Source of the DNA: Roseburia sp. 1XD42-69
GTDB lineage: Bacteria; Bacillota; Clostridia; Lachnospirales; Lachnospiraceae
Length of the DNA: 64,000 nt
NCBI RefSeq assembly: GCF_003612565.1
Contig: NZ_RAZG01000006.1
Span: 62,001-126,000 of the forward strand
Direction of reading: 5' to 3'
Under the pieces are notes generated by a model. That model did not search any database. It was not told the DNA's origin and saw only the letters and a list, made by a program, of their open reading frames with translations. Both the position numbers and the translations under genes were made by a program. Positions within the stretch are counted from its first letter, which is position 1. Each line of letters begins with the position of its first letter. Shown one piece after another: positions 43,154 through 52,765 of this stretch.

Positions 43154-45673
43154 ATGGAACAATACAGCGTTACAGGCATGAGCTGCGCCGCCTGCAGTGC
43201 CAGGGTGGAAAAGGCGGTGCAGAATGTGCAGGGAGTGACAAGCTGCTCTGTCAGCCTTTTGACCAACTCCATGGGGGTGGAGGGAAATTATAACCCCAGT
43301 GATATTGTAAAGGCGGTGGAGGATGCAGGTTACGGTGCAAAGCCCAGGGTAGGGGAGAAAGAGGGGGCAAAAGCCCCGGATTACGAAGAGATGCTTTTGG
43401 ACAAAGAAACGCCTCTGATGAAAAAGCGGCTGATAATGTCCATGATTCTTTTAATTCCCTTGATGTATGTGTCCATGGGGCATATGATGTGGAACTGGCC
43501 CCTGCCGGAGATTTTGGCAGGAAACCATGTAGCCATGGGGCTTTTCCAGCTTTTATTTACCACGGGCATTATGGTGATTAACCAGAAGTTTTTTGTAAAT
43601 GGATTTAAGGGCCTTTTACACAAATCCCCCAACATGGATACCCTTGTGGCCCTTGGGGCGGGGGCATCCTACGGATACAGCGTGTTCGCACTGTTTGCCA
43701 TGACAGATGCCCAGATGCGTATGGACATGGAGGGGGTTATGGCCTATATGCACGAGTTTTACTTTGAGTCTGCAGCCATGATTCTCACTTTAATTACCGT
43801 GGGAAAAATGTTAGAAGCCCGTTCCAAAGGGAGAACTACAGATGCATTAAAAGGGCTTATGAAGCTGGCGCCCAAAACCGCCGTGGTGGTAAGAGACGGG
43901 CAGGAGACAGAAGTGGACATTTCGGATGTGGCAAAGGGGGATATTTTTGTGGTGCGCCCCGGGGAAAATATTCCTGTGGACGGGGTTGTGACAGAGGGGA
44001 GCAGTGCGGTAAACGAATCCGCCCTGACAGGGGAGAGTATTCCTGTGGACAAAGGGCCGGGGGATACGGTATCCGCAGCCACACTGAATCAGTCGGGATT
44101 TTTAAAATGCCAGGCCACCAGGGTGGGGGAGGATACCACCTTATCCCAGATTATCCAGATGGTCAGCGATGCTGTGGCTACAAAGGCTCCCATTGCAAAG
44201 GTGGCTGACCGGGTCTCCGGCGTGTTTGTGCCAAGTGTTATCACCATCGCAGTGATTACCATCCTTATCTGGCTCTTTGCAGGCCAGACAATAGGATTTG
44301 CCCTGGCCAGGGGAATTTCCGTACTGGTCATAAGCTGTCCCTGCGCCCTGGGCCTTGCCACCCCTGTGGCCATTATGGTGGGCAGCGGCATGGGGGCAAA
44401 GTTCGGCATTATGTTTAAAACGGCGGTGTCTTTGGAGGAGACGGGAAAAACTGCCATTGTGGCACTTGATAAAACGGGAACCATTACAAAGGGGGAGCCG
44501 GTGGTGACGGACATTTTCCCCGCCGGGAAAACCGGTAAGGAGGAGCTTTTGTCCATGGCATATTCCCTAGAGCAAAAAAGCGAGCACCCTCTTGCCCGGG
44601 CTATTGTTTCACTGGGTAAGGAAAAAGGCTTAATATCCCTGGAGACAGAGGAGTTTCAGGCTGTGGCGGGAAACGGTTTAAGGGCTGTATTAAATGGGAA
44701 AAAAGCGGCGGGGGGAAACAGGGAATTTATAGAAAAATTTGCCCCGGTGCCAGAGGAATTAAGGCAGCAGGGAGATAGGCTGTCCGGTGAGGGAAAAACG
44801 CCCCTTTATTTTGCCAGTGAGGGAGACTTCCTGGGGATTATCGCTGTGGCGGACGTGATGAAAGAGGACAGCAGAGAAGCTGTGGCAGAGCTTAAAAACA
44901 TGGGCATCCATGTAGTGATGCTCACCGGGGATAACGAGAGGACGGCAAATGCCATCGGGGCCATGGCCGGGGTGGATGAAGTGATTGCAGGGGTTTTGCC
45001 CCAGGGAAAAGAATCCGTTATCCGCTCCTTAAAGGAAAAAGGCAAAGTGGTAATGGTGGGGGACGGGATTAACGATGCTCCGGCCTTAAAGCGGGCGGAT
45101 ATGGGAATCGCCATCGGCGCAGGCACGGATATTGCCATTGACGCAGCGGATGTTGTTTTAATGAAAAGCAGGTTAAGGGATGTGGCGGCGGCCATCCGGT
45201 TAAGCCGGGCCACCTTAAGGAATATCCACCAGAACCTGTTTTGGGCTTTTTTCTATAATGTAATAGGGATTCCTTTGGCGGCTGGATTGTGGTATCCCTT
45301 TTTTGGGCTGACCCTTAATCCCATGTTTGGGGCGGCTGCTATGAGTTTATCCAGTTTCTGTGTGGTGAGCAATGCACTGAGACTTAATTTTTTCTCCATG
45401 TATGACACCCGCAGGGATAAAAAAATAAATGTAAAAAAGAAAAGTGAAAAGGAGATTGTAGAAATGGAAAAGACAATGGAAATCAAAGGAATGATGTGCG
45501 GACACTGTGAGGCAAGGGTAAAGAAGTGCCTGGAAGCTTTAGAGCAGGTAAATGAGGCAGTGGTGAGCCACGAAAAGGGGACTGCCCTTGTAAAATTAAA
45601 TGCAGAACTTTCCGATGAGGTGTTAAAGAAAACCGTGGAAGAGCAGGATTATGAGGTGACTGGAATTTCATAA
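43154..45673 (+). CDS. copA: Copper-exporting P1B-type ATPase with N- and C-terminal metal-binding domains
   Basis: An 839-residue membrane pump that exports Cu(I). An N-terminal HMA domain holds Cys11 and Cys14 ([11 protein letters not shown]). The core shows the ion-path CPC (about residue 394, [12 protein letters not shown]), the phosphorylation site DKTGT (about 437), SEHPLARAI and [10 protein letters not shown], with eight membrane segments. Unusually, a second HMA domain (Cys782, Cys785 in [11 protein letters not shown]) is attached at the C-terminus through a lysine-rich linker. Internal translation signals suggest that this domain is also made separately. Confidence 0.96.
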   Translation: MEQYSVTGMSCAACSARVEKAVQNVQGVTSCSVSLLTNSMGVEGNYNPSDIVKAVEDAGYGAKPRVGEKEGAKAPDYEEMLLDKETPLMKKRLIMSMILLIPLMYVSMGHMMWNWPLPEILAGNHVAMGLFQLLFTTGIMVINQKFFVNGFKGLLHKSPNMDTLVALGAGASYGYSVFALFAMTDAQMRMDMEGVMAYMHEFYFESAAMILTLITVGKMLEARSKGRTTDALKGLMKLAPKTAVVVRDGQETEVDISDVAKGDIFVVRPGENIPVDGVVTEGSSAVNESALTGESIPVDKGPGDTVSAATLNQSGFLKCQATRVGEDTTLSQIIQMVSDAVATKAPIAKVADRVSGVFVPSVITIAVITILIWLFAGQTIGFALARGISVLVISCPCALGLATPVAIMVGSGMGAKFGIMFKTAVSLEETGKTAIVALDKTGTITKGEPVVTDIFPAGKTGKEELLSMAYSLEQKSEHPLARAIVSLGKEKGLISLETEEFQAVAGNGLRAVLNGKKAAGGNREFIEKFAPVPEELRQQGDRLSGEGKTPLYFASEGDFLGIIAVADVMKEDSREAVAELKNMGIHVVMLTGDNERTANAIGAMAGVDEVIAGVLPQGKESVIRSLKEKGKVVMVGDGINDAPALKRADMGIAIGAGTDIAIDAADVVLMKSRLRDVAAAIRLSRATLRNIHQNLFWAFFYNVIGIPLAAGLWYPFFGLTLNPMFGAAAMSLSSFCVVSNALRLNFFSMYDTRRDKKINVKKKSEKEIVEMEKTMEIKGMMCGHCEARVKKCLEALEQVNEAVVSHEKGTALVKLNAELSDEVLKKTVEEQDYEVTGIS
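45464..45673 (+). other. Possible internal start yielding a separate CopZ-like chaperone
   Basis: Within copA, in the same frame, AAAGGAG lies eight bases before an ATG that opens a 69-residue HMA domain with CxxC, the exact size of a CopZ copper chaperone. Either two genes became fused by loss of a stop codon or one mRNA gives both the pump and the free chaperone. The sequence cannot decide which. Confidence 0.5.
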
Positions 45674-45725
45674 ATCAGGACAGTTCTTAAAGAAAAGTTT
45701 TGATAAAAGGTGGAGTGAAAAAGTG

Positions 45726-46559
45726 ATGAAAGTAATGGAAAAGCAGCAGTTTGACATGGAGAGGGCTCTGTACGGGGAACGGGGCATTTCTGTTTTGGAA
45801 TGTTCTTTTGACGGCCCGGCGGACGGGGAGAGCGCTTTGAAGGAAGCCGCAGATGTAGAGGTGAAAAAATGCTATTTTAATCTGCGGTATCCCTTCTGGC
45901 ATAACCATAATCTTAAAATTGAGGATTCGGAAATGACAGAGCTCTGCCGCGCCGCCCTGTGGTATTCGGAAAACGTAGAAATAAGAAACACAAAGCTGCA
46001 CGGCATCAAGGCCCTCCGGGAATGCGCCAATGTCTCTTTAAAAGACTGTGACATTATATCACCAGAGTTTGGCTGGTCTGTAAATGGGATTTCCATGGAG
46101 GGGTGCAGGGCAGAAAGCGAGTACTTTTTTATGCGCTCCTCCCAGATAAAGTTTTCCCATGTGTCCATGAAAGGAAAGTATTCCTTTCAGTACATAGAGG
46201 ATGCCCGGTTTGAAAACTGTGAATTTGACACAAAGGACGCCTTCTGGCACGGAAAAAATGTGGTGGTGAAGGATAGCACCATTCAGGGGGAATACCTGGG
46301 ATGGTATGCCGACGGGCTTACTTTTATTAACTGCCATATTATTGGAACCCAGCCCCTTTGCTACTGTAAGAATTTAAAACTCATCAACTGTAAGATGACG
46401 GATACGGATCTGGCATTTGAAAAATCCCAGGTGGAGGCGGAACTTACTGCCCCTGTGGCAAGCATTAAAAATCCGGCAGAGGGAACCATAAAAGTTCCTG
46501 CGGTGGGAGAGATTATTATGGATGATGAAAAAGCAGAAGGAAAGGTCATAATCGGGTAA
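45726..46559 (+). CDS. DUF3737-family protein, right-handed beta-helix
   Basis: A 277-residue protein made of short repeating strands (VEVKKCYFNLRYPFW, VEIRNTKLHGIKALRE, ARFENCEFDTKDAFW), typical of DUF3737, a pectate-lyase-like beta-helix of unknown function. No signal peptide is seen. The start may be ATG 45726 or the GTG immediately upstream; GGTGGAG serves both. It is four bases from the following MATE gene. Confidence 0.88.
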   Translation: MKVMEKQQFDMERALYGERGISVLECSFDGPADGESALKEAADVEVKKCYFNLRYPFWHNHNLKIEDSEMTELCRAALWYSENVEIRNTKLHGIKALRECANVSLKDCDIISPEFGWSVNGISMEGCRAESEYFFMRSSQIKFSHVSMKGKYSFQYIEDARFENCEFDTKDAFWHGKNVVVKDSTIQGEYLGWYADGLTFINCHIIGTQPLCYCKNLKLINCKMTDTDLAFEKSQVEAELTAPVASIKNPAEGTIKVPAVGEIIMDDEKAEGKVIIG

Positions 46560-46562
46560 TAT

Positions 46563-47984
46563 ATGAAACAAAATTTGTTGGAAAAGATGCGGAAAGGGGA
46601 AAGGCTGGCCTTTGGCCAGCAGCTCCTTTTAATCTTTCAGTTAAGCATTCCTGCCATTATGGCCCAGATTTCTTCCATTGTCATGCAGTATATTGACGCT
46701 TCCATGGTAGGGCAGCTTGGAGCCAAGGATTCCGCCTCTATCGGCCTTGTCTCCTCCAGCACCTGGCTTATGGGGGGGCTTTGTTCTGCGGCCAGCATTG
46801 GTTTTACGGTGCAGATTGCCCAGCGAATCGGGGCAGGGGAAGAAAAAAGAGCCAGGAATATTGTGCGACAGGGACTTCTTGCAGTTTTAGTTTTTAGTCT
46901 GATGCTTTGTCTTTTGGGGGCAGGGCTAAGCGGCGTTCTCCCCCGGTGGCTGGGAGGCGGGGCGGATATCTGCAAAAATGCCTCCCGTTATTTTTTTGTG
47001 TACGCCCTTTCCCTTCCGGCGATTCAAATGAACAATGCGGCGGGAGGAATGCTCCAGTGCAGCGGCAATATGCGCCTTCCCAGCGTCCTTCATATTTTCA
47101 TGTGCATATTGGACGTGATATTTAACAGCGTGCTTATTTTTCCCTCCAGAAAACTGTCTCTTTTTGGGGCAGAATTTTTCTGCCCCGGGGCGGGGCTTGG
47201 AGTGACGGGAGCGGCCCTTGGGACTGCCCTTGCGGAAGTTTTCGTGGCATCACTTATGCTTTATTTTCTCCTGGTGAAATCCCCCATGCTGCACTTAAGA
47301 AAGGGGGAAAAGACCGGATTTAAAAGGGAAGATTTAAGAAAAGCGGTTAAAATTGCAGTGCCTGTGGGATTTGAACAGGTTGTCATGTGCGGCGCCCAGA
47401 TTATGAGCACAAAAATTGTGGCCCCCCTTGGAACCGTGGCCATTGCGGCAAACTCCTTTTCTGTTACGGCGGAGAGCCTTTGCTATATGCCGGGGTATGG
47501 AATAGGCACAGCGGCAACGACCCTTATCGGCCAGAGCATCGGTGCGGGGAGAAAAGATATGACAAGGCGGCTGGGGTGGCTTGCCACTTGCCTTGGAATG
47601 GCAGTGATGGCGGGAACCGGCGTACTTTTGTATGCCTTTGCCCCTTTTATGATTGGAATATTATCCCCGGATGAGGCGATCCGGGCTCTTGGCACAAAAG
47701 TCCTGCGCATTGAGGCTTTTGCAGAGCCTATGTACGCAGCATCTATTGTGGCTTCGGGAGTTTTCAGAGGAGCGGGAGATACCCTGATTCCAAGCTGCAT
47801 GAATTTTTTCAGCATGTGGGCGGTACGAATCCCCCTGGGGGCATTTTTGGCTCCCAGATTTGGCTTAGAGGGGGTGTGGGTTGCCATGTGCCTGGAACTT
47901 TGCGTGCGGGGGATTCTGTTTTTGTTTCGGCTGGCAGGAAAACGTTGGTACCAGGGCGCAGAAGGTAAGAGGAAGGGCGCATAA
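46563..47984 (+). CDS. MATE-family efflux transporter
   Basis: A 473-residue membrane protein with two MatE domains (QLSIPAIMAQISSIVMQYID; GFEQVVMCGAQIMSTKIVAP; GIGTAATTLIGQSIGAGR). It belongs to a different subgroup from the exporter at 37973. It has no strong ribosome binding site and starts three bases after the DUF3737 stop, implying coupling. Its last 120 bases overlap the convergent DUF1275 gene. Confidence 0.92.
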   Translation: MKQNLLEKMRKGERLAFGQQLLLIFQLSIPAIMAQISSIVMQYIDASMVGQLGAKDSASIGLVSSSTWLMGGLCSAASIGFTVQIAQRIGAGEEKRARNIVRQGLLAVLVFSLMLCLLGAGLSGVLPRWLGGGADICKNASRYFFVYALSLPAIQMNNAAGGMLQCSGNMRLPSVLHIFMCILDVIFNSVLIFPSRKLSLFGAEFFCPGAGLGVTGAALGTALAEVFVASLMLYFLLVKSPMLHLRKGEKTGFKREDLRKAVKIAVPVGFEQVVMCGAQIMSTKIVAPLGTVAIAANSFSVTAESLCYMPGYGIGTAATTLIGQSIGAGRKDMTRRLGWLATCLGMAVMAGTGVLLYAFAPFMIGILSPDEAIRALGTKVLRIEAFAEPMYAASIVASGVFRGAGDTLIPSCMNFFSMWAVRIPLGAFLAPRFGLEGVWVAMCLELCVRGILFLFRLAGKRWYQGAEGKRKGA

Positions 47985-48566
47985 GCTTGCGTGGGTTCCA
48001 AAGGAACGGCAGGCAAAAAAAGAAAATATAACGCCTATGTGATAGCACAGCAGGGAAGTGCCAAAAAATTTCGCTTTCCGAAGCTGTGCTTTTTCTCTTT
48101 CTATTACGTAATTGGTAAGGGCAAAGGTAAACTGCTTTAAATTGTTGGTGGAAAATATGGTAGAACTGTTAAATTCCCCGTTGCCGGAAAACACGCTCCA
48201 CTGGGTGGCCATCATAAAAAAGATAGGCAGTATTCCAAGGATTGGGTTAATATCCCCGGGGATAAAGGTGAGAAGGATAAGCCCTGCCATATCGATAAAA
48301 ATGGCATAGCGTTTCACATTGAGGGCAGTTTTCTTTGTCAGCAAAAGACAGATTACCATAGCCAGGACATACAGGAAAAGCCCCGAAAGCCGCAGGAGGA
48401 AATCTGTAACATCCCCCTCAAAGAGGGTGCAGAGAATGTCAATCATATTTGCAGTCTGGGAGGAACCGAAATTCATCAGGCGGCACAAAATGGCGTATGC
48501 CCCTAAAAATCCTCCCAGGATGCACATAATACAGTGGAGATATAAGGTTTGTTTTTCTGATTCCAT
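47865..48566 (-). CDS. YoaK/DUF1275-family membrane protein
   Basis: A 233-residue protein with about six hydrophobic segments and the family stretches GGFLGAYAILCR, GSSQTANMIDI, WSVFSGNGEFNSSTIFSTNNLKQ (positions about 145-167 before start correction). Function is unknown. The ATG at 48566 follows AGGAG by 11 bases. The final 25 residues (from CQPKQKQ) are hydrophilic, Pro-rich and read from the antisense strand of the MATE gene, so the original stop may have been lost. Confidence 0.8.
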   Translation of the reverse strand: MESEKQTLYLHCIMCILGGFLGAYAILCRLMNFGSSQTANMIDILCTLFEGDVTDFLLRLSGLFLYVLAMVICLLLTKKTALNVKRYAIFIDMAGLILLTFIPGDINPILGILPIFFMMATQWSVFSGNGEFNSSTIFSTNNLKQFTFALTNYVIEREKAQLRKAKFFGTSLLCYHIGVIFSFFACRSFGTHASLCALPLTFCALVPTFSCQPKQKQNPPHAKFQAHGNPHPL

Positions 48567-48722
48567 TTTATAGGATGCTCCTTTTTGTATGGTTGTTTTT
48601 TGCAACGACTAAATCATAGCACATTTTTTTACATTTTTCAAATTCTGTAAAAACAATCTGGATATACCAGATACCAAAATGAAAATTTCCAACAAAACAT
48701 ATCGGAAAATCAAGGAAAAAGA

Positions 48723-48751
48723 TTGACTATGTCCATGCCCCACAGTATAAT
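48723..48751 (+). promoter_or_regulatory. Promoter of the hypB operon
   Basis: TTGACT, 17 bases, TATAAT: near-consensus sigma-A promoter 50 bases before the hypB ATG. Confidence 0.88.
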
Positions 48752-48801
48752 AGTAACAAATGATTACAAACTGGAACAACCAGAAAAAGCCAGGAGGGAT
48801 T

Positions 48802-49470
48802 ATGGGAGATTTTCGGATTTTAGAGGTAAAGCAGAGTGTCTTTGCAGACAATGACAAGCGGGCGGCAGAGGTGCGCAGGGAATTAAAGGAGAAAAAGGTG
48901 TTCCTTTTAAACCTAATGTCCTCCCCGGGCTCCGGCAAGACCACCACCCTTACCCGCACCATTGAGGCGTTGAAAGGGGAAATGAAAATCGCCGTGATGG
49001 AGGCGGATATTGATTCCGATGTGGACGCAAAAACCATATCGGATTTGGGGGTAAAAGCCATCCAGCTCCACACGGGAGGCATGTGCCATCTGGATGCGGA
49101 CATGACATATCAGGGGCTTTCCGGTTTAAATGCCGGGGATGTGGATTTGGTGGTGCTTGAGAATGTGGGCAACCTTGTATGTCCGGCGGAGTTTGACACC
49201 GGAGCTGTGAAAAACGCTATGATTTTAAGCGTGCCGGAGGGGGACGACAAGCCTTTGAAATATCCCCTGATGTTTTCTGTCTGTGATGTGGTTTTAATCA
49301 ATAAAACAGACGTACTTCCCTATTTTGATTTTGATATGGAGGCATGTAAAGAGAATATTTTAAAAAGAAATCCGAAGGCCAAAATCATTCCAATCTGCGC
49401 TAAGACAGGAGAAGGTGTGAAAGACTGGGCGGACTGGTTAAGAGAACAGGTTTCGGATTGGAAAAATTAG
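48802..49470 (+). CDS. hypB: HypB, nickel-insertion GTPase
   Basis: A 222-residue SIMIBI GTPase that delivers nickel during metalloenzyme maturation, usually with HypA. The P-loop is SSPGSGKTT (residues 40-48); EADIDSDVDAKTI, the HTGGMCHLDADM metal-site stretch with Cys and His, VLENVGNLVCPAEFDTG and the NKTD guanine motif follow. The N-terminal CxxCGC and His-rich segments of enterobacterial HypB are absent. AGGAGG precedes the ATG at 48802; an upstream ATG is rejected. Confidence 0.95.
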   Translation: MGDFRILEVKQSVFADNDKRAAEVRRELKEKKVFLLNLMSSPGSGKTTTLTRTIEALKGEMKIAVMEADIDSDVDAKTISDLGVKAIQLHTGGMCHLDADMTYQGLSGLNAGDVDLVVLENVGNLVCPAEFDTGAVKNAMILSVPEGDDKPLKYPLMFSVCDVVLINKTDVLPYFDFDMEACKENILKRNPKAKIIPICAKTGEGVKDWADWLREQVSDWKN

Positions 49471-49483
49471 GAGGGGGAAGCAT

Positions 49484-52210
49484 ATGGAAAACCAAAACAA
49501 AAAACCAAGAAAACTGATTTTGGAATTGGGGCAGATGATTACCGACCGCCTGGGGCGGAAAATCACCACGGAAGACCCGGAATACTGGGGCTTAGAGTGT
49601 ATTGTGACAGACGAGATGGCGGAAGTGGCCCTGAAGATGAAGGTGAGAAAGCCAAAGACGTTAGAAGAGATTGCAAAGCTCACAGGGAAAGACAAAAAAC
49701 ACCTGGAAGAGCTTTTGGCGGAAATGGCTTATGTGGGCCTGATTGAGTACAACTGGGAGAATCCCAGAAGGGAAAAGCAGTATATTTTACCCATGTTTGT
49801 GCCTGGGAGCGCAGAGTTTACCAATATGAGGCAGTCACAGCTTGAGGAACATCCCCAGCTTGGACGTTTCTTTGAGCGCATGACCTTTGAGCCTTTGGAG
49901 AAAGTGACGCCTATGGTGCCTCCGGGAGGGGCGGGCATCGGAATGCACGTGATTCCCGTAGAAAAAGCCATCCGCTCCGAAAATAAGACCGCAAGTGTGG
50001 AGCATATTTCCCACTGGCTGAAAAAGTACAAGGGCAAATATGCCGCAAGCCCCTGTTCCTGCCGTATGTCAAGAAAGACCTACGACGAGGGCTGCGGGGA
50101 CGACGTGGAAGATTGGTGCATCGGCGTGGGAGATATGGCGGATTATCTGGTGGAGACCCAGAGAGGACACTATATTACATATAACGAAGTGATGCAGATT
50201 TTAAAGAAGGCGGAGGATAATGGTTTTGTCCATCAGATAACCAATATCGACGGACATGACAAAATTTTTGCCATCTGTAACTGTAATGTAAACGTGTGCT
50301 ATGCACTGCGGACTTCCCAGCTTTTTAACACCCCAAACATGTCCCGTTCCGCCTATGTGGCGAGAGTGGAAAAAGAGGACTGTGTGGCCTGCGGCCGCTG
50401 CGTGGAGTACTGTCCTGCCGGGGCGGTAAAACTGGGGCAGAAGCTTTGCACAAAAGAGGGGGAGATAACCTACCCCAAACAGGAACTGCCGGATGCAGTG
50501 AAATGGGGGCCGGAAAAATGGGATGAAAATTACCGGGACAACAACAGGATTAACTGTTATGACACAGGGACTGCACCCTGTAAGACAGCCTGTCCCGCCC
50601 ATATCGCCGTACAGGGGTATCTTAAGATGGCTGCCCAGGGCAGATACAAAGACGCCCTTGCCCTTATCAAAAAGGAAAACCCATTCCCGGCTGTGTGCGG
50701 CCATGTGTGCAACCGCCGCTGTGAGGATGCATGTACCAGGGGAAGCATTGATGAGGCCATCGCCATTGACGAGGTAAAGAAATTTATTGCAAGGCAGGAT
50801 TTGGACAGCGAAAACCGCTATATCCCACCGATAGTTCAGCCTTCTATGCGGGGAACTTTTCCCCAGAAAATCGCCATTATTGGAGGAGGGCCCGCAGGGC
50901 TTAGCTGTGCCTTTTACCTGGCGGAAAAAGGCTACAAACCGGTGGTATTTGAAAAGAACCGAAAAGCCGGGGGTATGCTGGTATACGGAATCCCTTCCTA
51001 CAAACTGGAAAAAGATGTGGTGGAAGCAGAGATTGACGTGCTCAGGGAAATGGGCGTAGAGATAAAATGCGGCGTGGAAGTGGGCAAAGACGTGACCCTT
51101 GACGAACTTCGGAAAGAGGGATACCAGGCATTTTATATTGCCATTGGATGCCAGGGGGGAAGACGTGCAGGGATTCCCGGTGAGGATGCCCCGGGGGTTA
51201 TGACGGCAGTTGACTTCCTTCGTGCTGTTGCAGACAACGAAGATTACAAGGTATACGGAAAAACTGTGGTCATCGGCGGAGGAAATGTGGCAATCGACGT
51301 GGCCAGGACAAATGTACGCTGCGGCGCCGAGAGCATTGCCATGTACTGCCTGGAGGACGAGGACCATATGCCGGCGTCACAGGAGGAAGTCTCCGAGGCA
51401 AAAGAGGAAGGAATAGACTTAAACTGTGGCTGGGGCCCGAAAGAAATTCTCTCAGAAAACGGAAGAGTTACCGGGGTGGTATTTAAGAAATGTGTCTCCG
51501 TCTTTGATGAAGAGGGTAAATTTAACCCGGTATATGACGAAAATAACACCATAACCGTTCCCTGTGAAAACGTTTTTGTCAGCATCGGGCAGAGCATTGA
51601 GTGGGGAAATCTCTTAGAAGGTTCCAAAGTAAAATTAGGGCCGGGGAACAGGGCCATTGCAGATTCCCTTACTTACCAGAGCGGCCAGGGAGATATTTTC
51701 GTGGGGGGAGACGTGTACACCGGGCCTAAATTTGCCATTGACGCCATTGCGGCAGGAAAAGAGGGGGCCGTTTCCATTCACCGTTTCGTACAGCCCCACA
51801 CTTCCATGACCATAGGAAGAAACCGGAGACAGTTTATCGAGCTGGACAAAGAAAATATTGTGGTGGAAGAATACGACAATTCCTCCCGGCAGATTCCAGG
51901 GTACAGTGCCTCCGTGGATGAGCGGAAACATTCCTTTAGGGATGTAAAGCAGACTTTTACAGAGGAGCAGGTAAAAGCGGAGACTGCCAGATGCTTAGGC
52001 TGCGGCGCTTCCGTGGTAGACGAAAACAAGTGTATCGGCTGCGGCATCTGCACCACCAAATGTGAATTTGATGCGATTCATTTGTTCAGAGAACATCCGG
52101 AGTGCAGCCGTATGTATAAGTCTGAGGACAAGATGAAAGTGATTCTGCCCTACATGATTAAGCGGGAAGTAAAAATAAAGATGAATAAAAACAAAAAAGA
52201 TAAAAAGTAA
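49484..52210 (+). CDS. Multidomain Fe-S/FAD oxidoreductase (GltD-like) between hypB and hypA
   Basis: A 908-residue protein. Residues 1-130 look like a winged helix (PKTLEEIAKLTGKDKKHLEE). A Cys-rich segment follows (SPCSCRMS, AICNCNVNVC), then a ferredoxin-type cluster (CVACGRCVEYCPAG, near 300). A GltD-like module comes next, with Fe-S site CKTACPAHIAVQGY and CGHVCNRRCEDAC, FAD motif IIGGGPAGLSCAF (near 465) and NAD(P)H motif VIGGGNVAIDVA (near 595). A C-terminal ferredoxin domain (CIGCGICTTKCEFDAIH) ends it. It should shuttle electrons between NAD(P)H and an unknown partner. Placement in a hyp operon suggests a link to a nickel or hydrogen enzyme, but no hydrogenase is in the window. Confidence 0.88.
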   Translation: MENQNKKPRKLILELGQMITDRLGRKITTEDPEYWGLECIVTDEMAEVALKMKVRKPKTLEEIAKLTGKDKKHLEELLAEMAYVGLIEYNWENPRREKQYILPMFVPGSAEFTNMRQSQLEEHPQLGRFFERMTFEPLEKVTPMVPPGGAGIGMHVIPVEKAIRSENKTASVEHISHWLKKYKGKYAASPCSCRMSRKTYDEGCGDDVEDWCIGVGDMADYLVETQRGHYITYNEVMQILKKAEDNGFVHQITNIDGHDKIFAICNCNVNVCYALRTSQLFNTPNMSRSAYVARVEKEDCVACGRCVEYCPAGAVKLGQKLCTKEGEITYPKQELPDAVKWGPEKWDENYRDNNRINCYDTGTAPCKTACPAHIAVQGYLKMAAQGRYKDALALIKKENPFPAVCGHVCNRRCEDACTRGSIDEAIAIDEVKKFIARQDLDSENRYIPPIVQPSMRGTFPQKIAIIGGGPAGLSCAFYLAEKGYKPVVFEKNRKAGGMLVYGIPSYKLEKDVVEAEIDVLREMGVEIKCGVEVGKDVTLDELRKEGYQAFYIAIGCQGGRRAGIPGEDAPGVMTAVDFLRAVADNEDYKVYGKTVVIGGGNVAIDVARTNVRCGAESIAMYCLEDEDHMPASQEEVSEAKEEGIDLNCGWGPKEILSENGRVTGVVFKKCVSVFDEEGKFNPVYDENNTITVPCENVFVSIGQSIEWGNLLEGSKVKLGPGNRAIADSLTYQSGQGDIFVGGDVYTGPKFAIDAIAAGKEGAVSIHRFVQPHTSMTIGRNRRQFIELDKENIVVEEYDNSSRQIPGYSASVDERKHSFRDVKQTFTEEQVKAETARCLGCGASVVDENKCIGCGICTTKCEFDAIHLFREHPECSRMYKSEDKMKVILPYMIKREVKIKMNKNKKDKK

Positions 52211-52254
52211 AAATGTCAGTCTGAAGATTTCAGGCTGGGGAAAAGAGGATTGCC

Positions 52255-52599
52255 ATGCATGAATTGGGCGTTGTCTTTCATGTCATTGAAAGTGTGGAAA
52301 ATATTGGAAAAGAGAACCAGTTGACAAAGGTGGCATCCGTAACCCTTGAGGTGGGGGAGGTATCCGGTGTGGTGCCTTCCTACCTGACGGATTGCTGGAA
52401 ATGGGCGGTGGAGCGCAGCGATTTCATGAAAGGCGCCGCCCTTCATTTTGAAAAGATTCCGGCGGTGACATTCTGTGAGGACTGCAAAGAAGAATATCCC
52501 ACGGTAAAACATGGGAAAACCTGCCCCCGCTGCGGCAGCGGCAACACATACCTTTTAAGGGGGAATGAATTTGTGATTAAAGAGATAGAGGCCTGTTAG
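52255..52599 (+). CDS. hypA: HypA, nickel metallochaperone
   Basis: A 114-residue protein that hands nickel to the HypB-dependent maturation path. The N-terminal MHE nickel motif is intact (MHELGVV), and the zinc-binding CxxC...CxxC is present (FCEDCKEEY; CPRCGSGN). GAAAAGAGG lies nine bases before the ATG. Its stop codon lies inside the terminator stem. Confidence 0.94.
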   Translation: MHELGVVFHVIESVENIGKENQLTKVASVTLEVGEVSGVVPSYLTDCWKWAVERSDFMKGAALHFEKIPAVTFCEDCKEEYPTVKHGKTCPRCGSGNTYLLRGNEFVIKEIEAC

Positions 52600-52615
52600 A
52601 CTGGGCCTCTTTTTT
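52588..52615 (+). terminator. Intrinsic terminator of the hyp operon
   Basis: GAGGCC (in the last hypA codons) and GGCCTC form the stem, followed by T6. Confidence 0.85.
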
Positions 52616-52673
52616 ATGTGCAGGCCCGCATAGGGAAAAGTACAAACTTTATATGGAAATATGACGGTTTAAT

Positions 52674-52682
52674 TGTTATAAT
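52674..52682 (+). promoter_or_regulatory. Extended -10 promoter of the CPBP gene
   Basis: TTGTTATAAT with a TG extension and no good -35. A small stem (CAGCTCCCT / AGGGGCTG, 52694-52715) lies in the leader before the gene. Confidence 0.6.
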
Positions 52683-52765
52683 ACATTTTAAAGCAGCTCC
52701 CTGAAGGAAGGGGCTGGCGGAAAACACTAAAAGTATAGGATTCTGGAGATGAAAGGAATGGCGAT

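Noticed and set aside
45793-46550. The DUF3737 beta-helix protein as a secreted pectate lyase
   Set aside because: There is no signal peptide and no pectate-lyase catalytic motif; only the fold type is similar.
50201-51367. A 388-residue open frame on the minus strand
   Set aside because: It is fully antisense to the Fe-S/FAD oxidoreductase, has no ribosome binding site, and its composition (His/Cys/Pro-rich) is that of a shadow frame.
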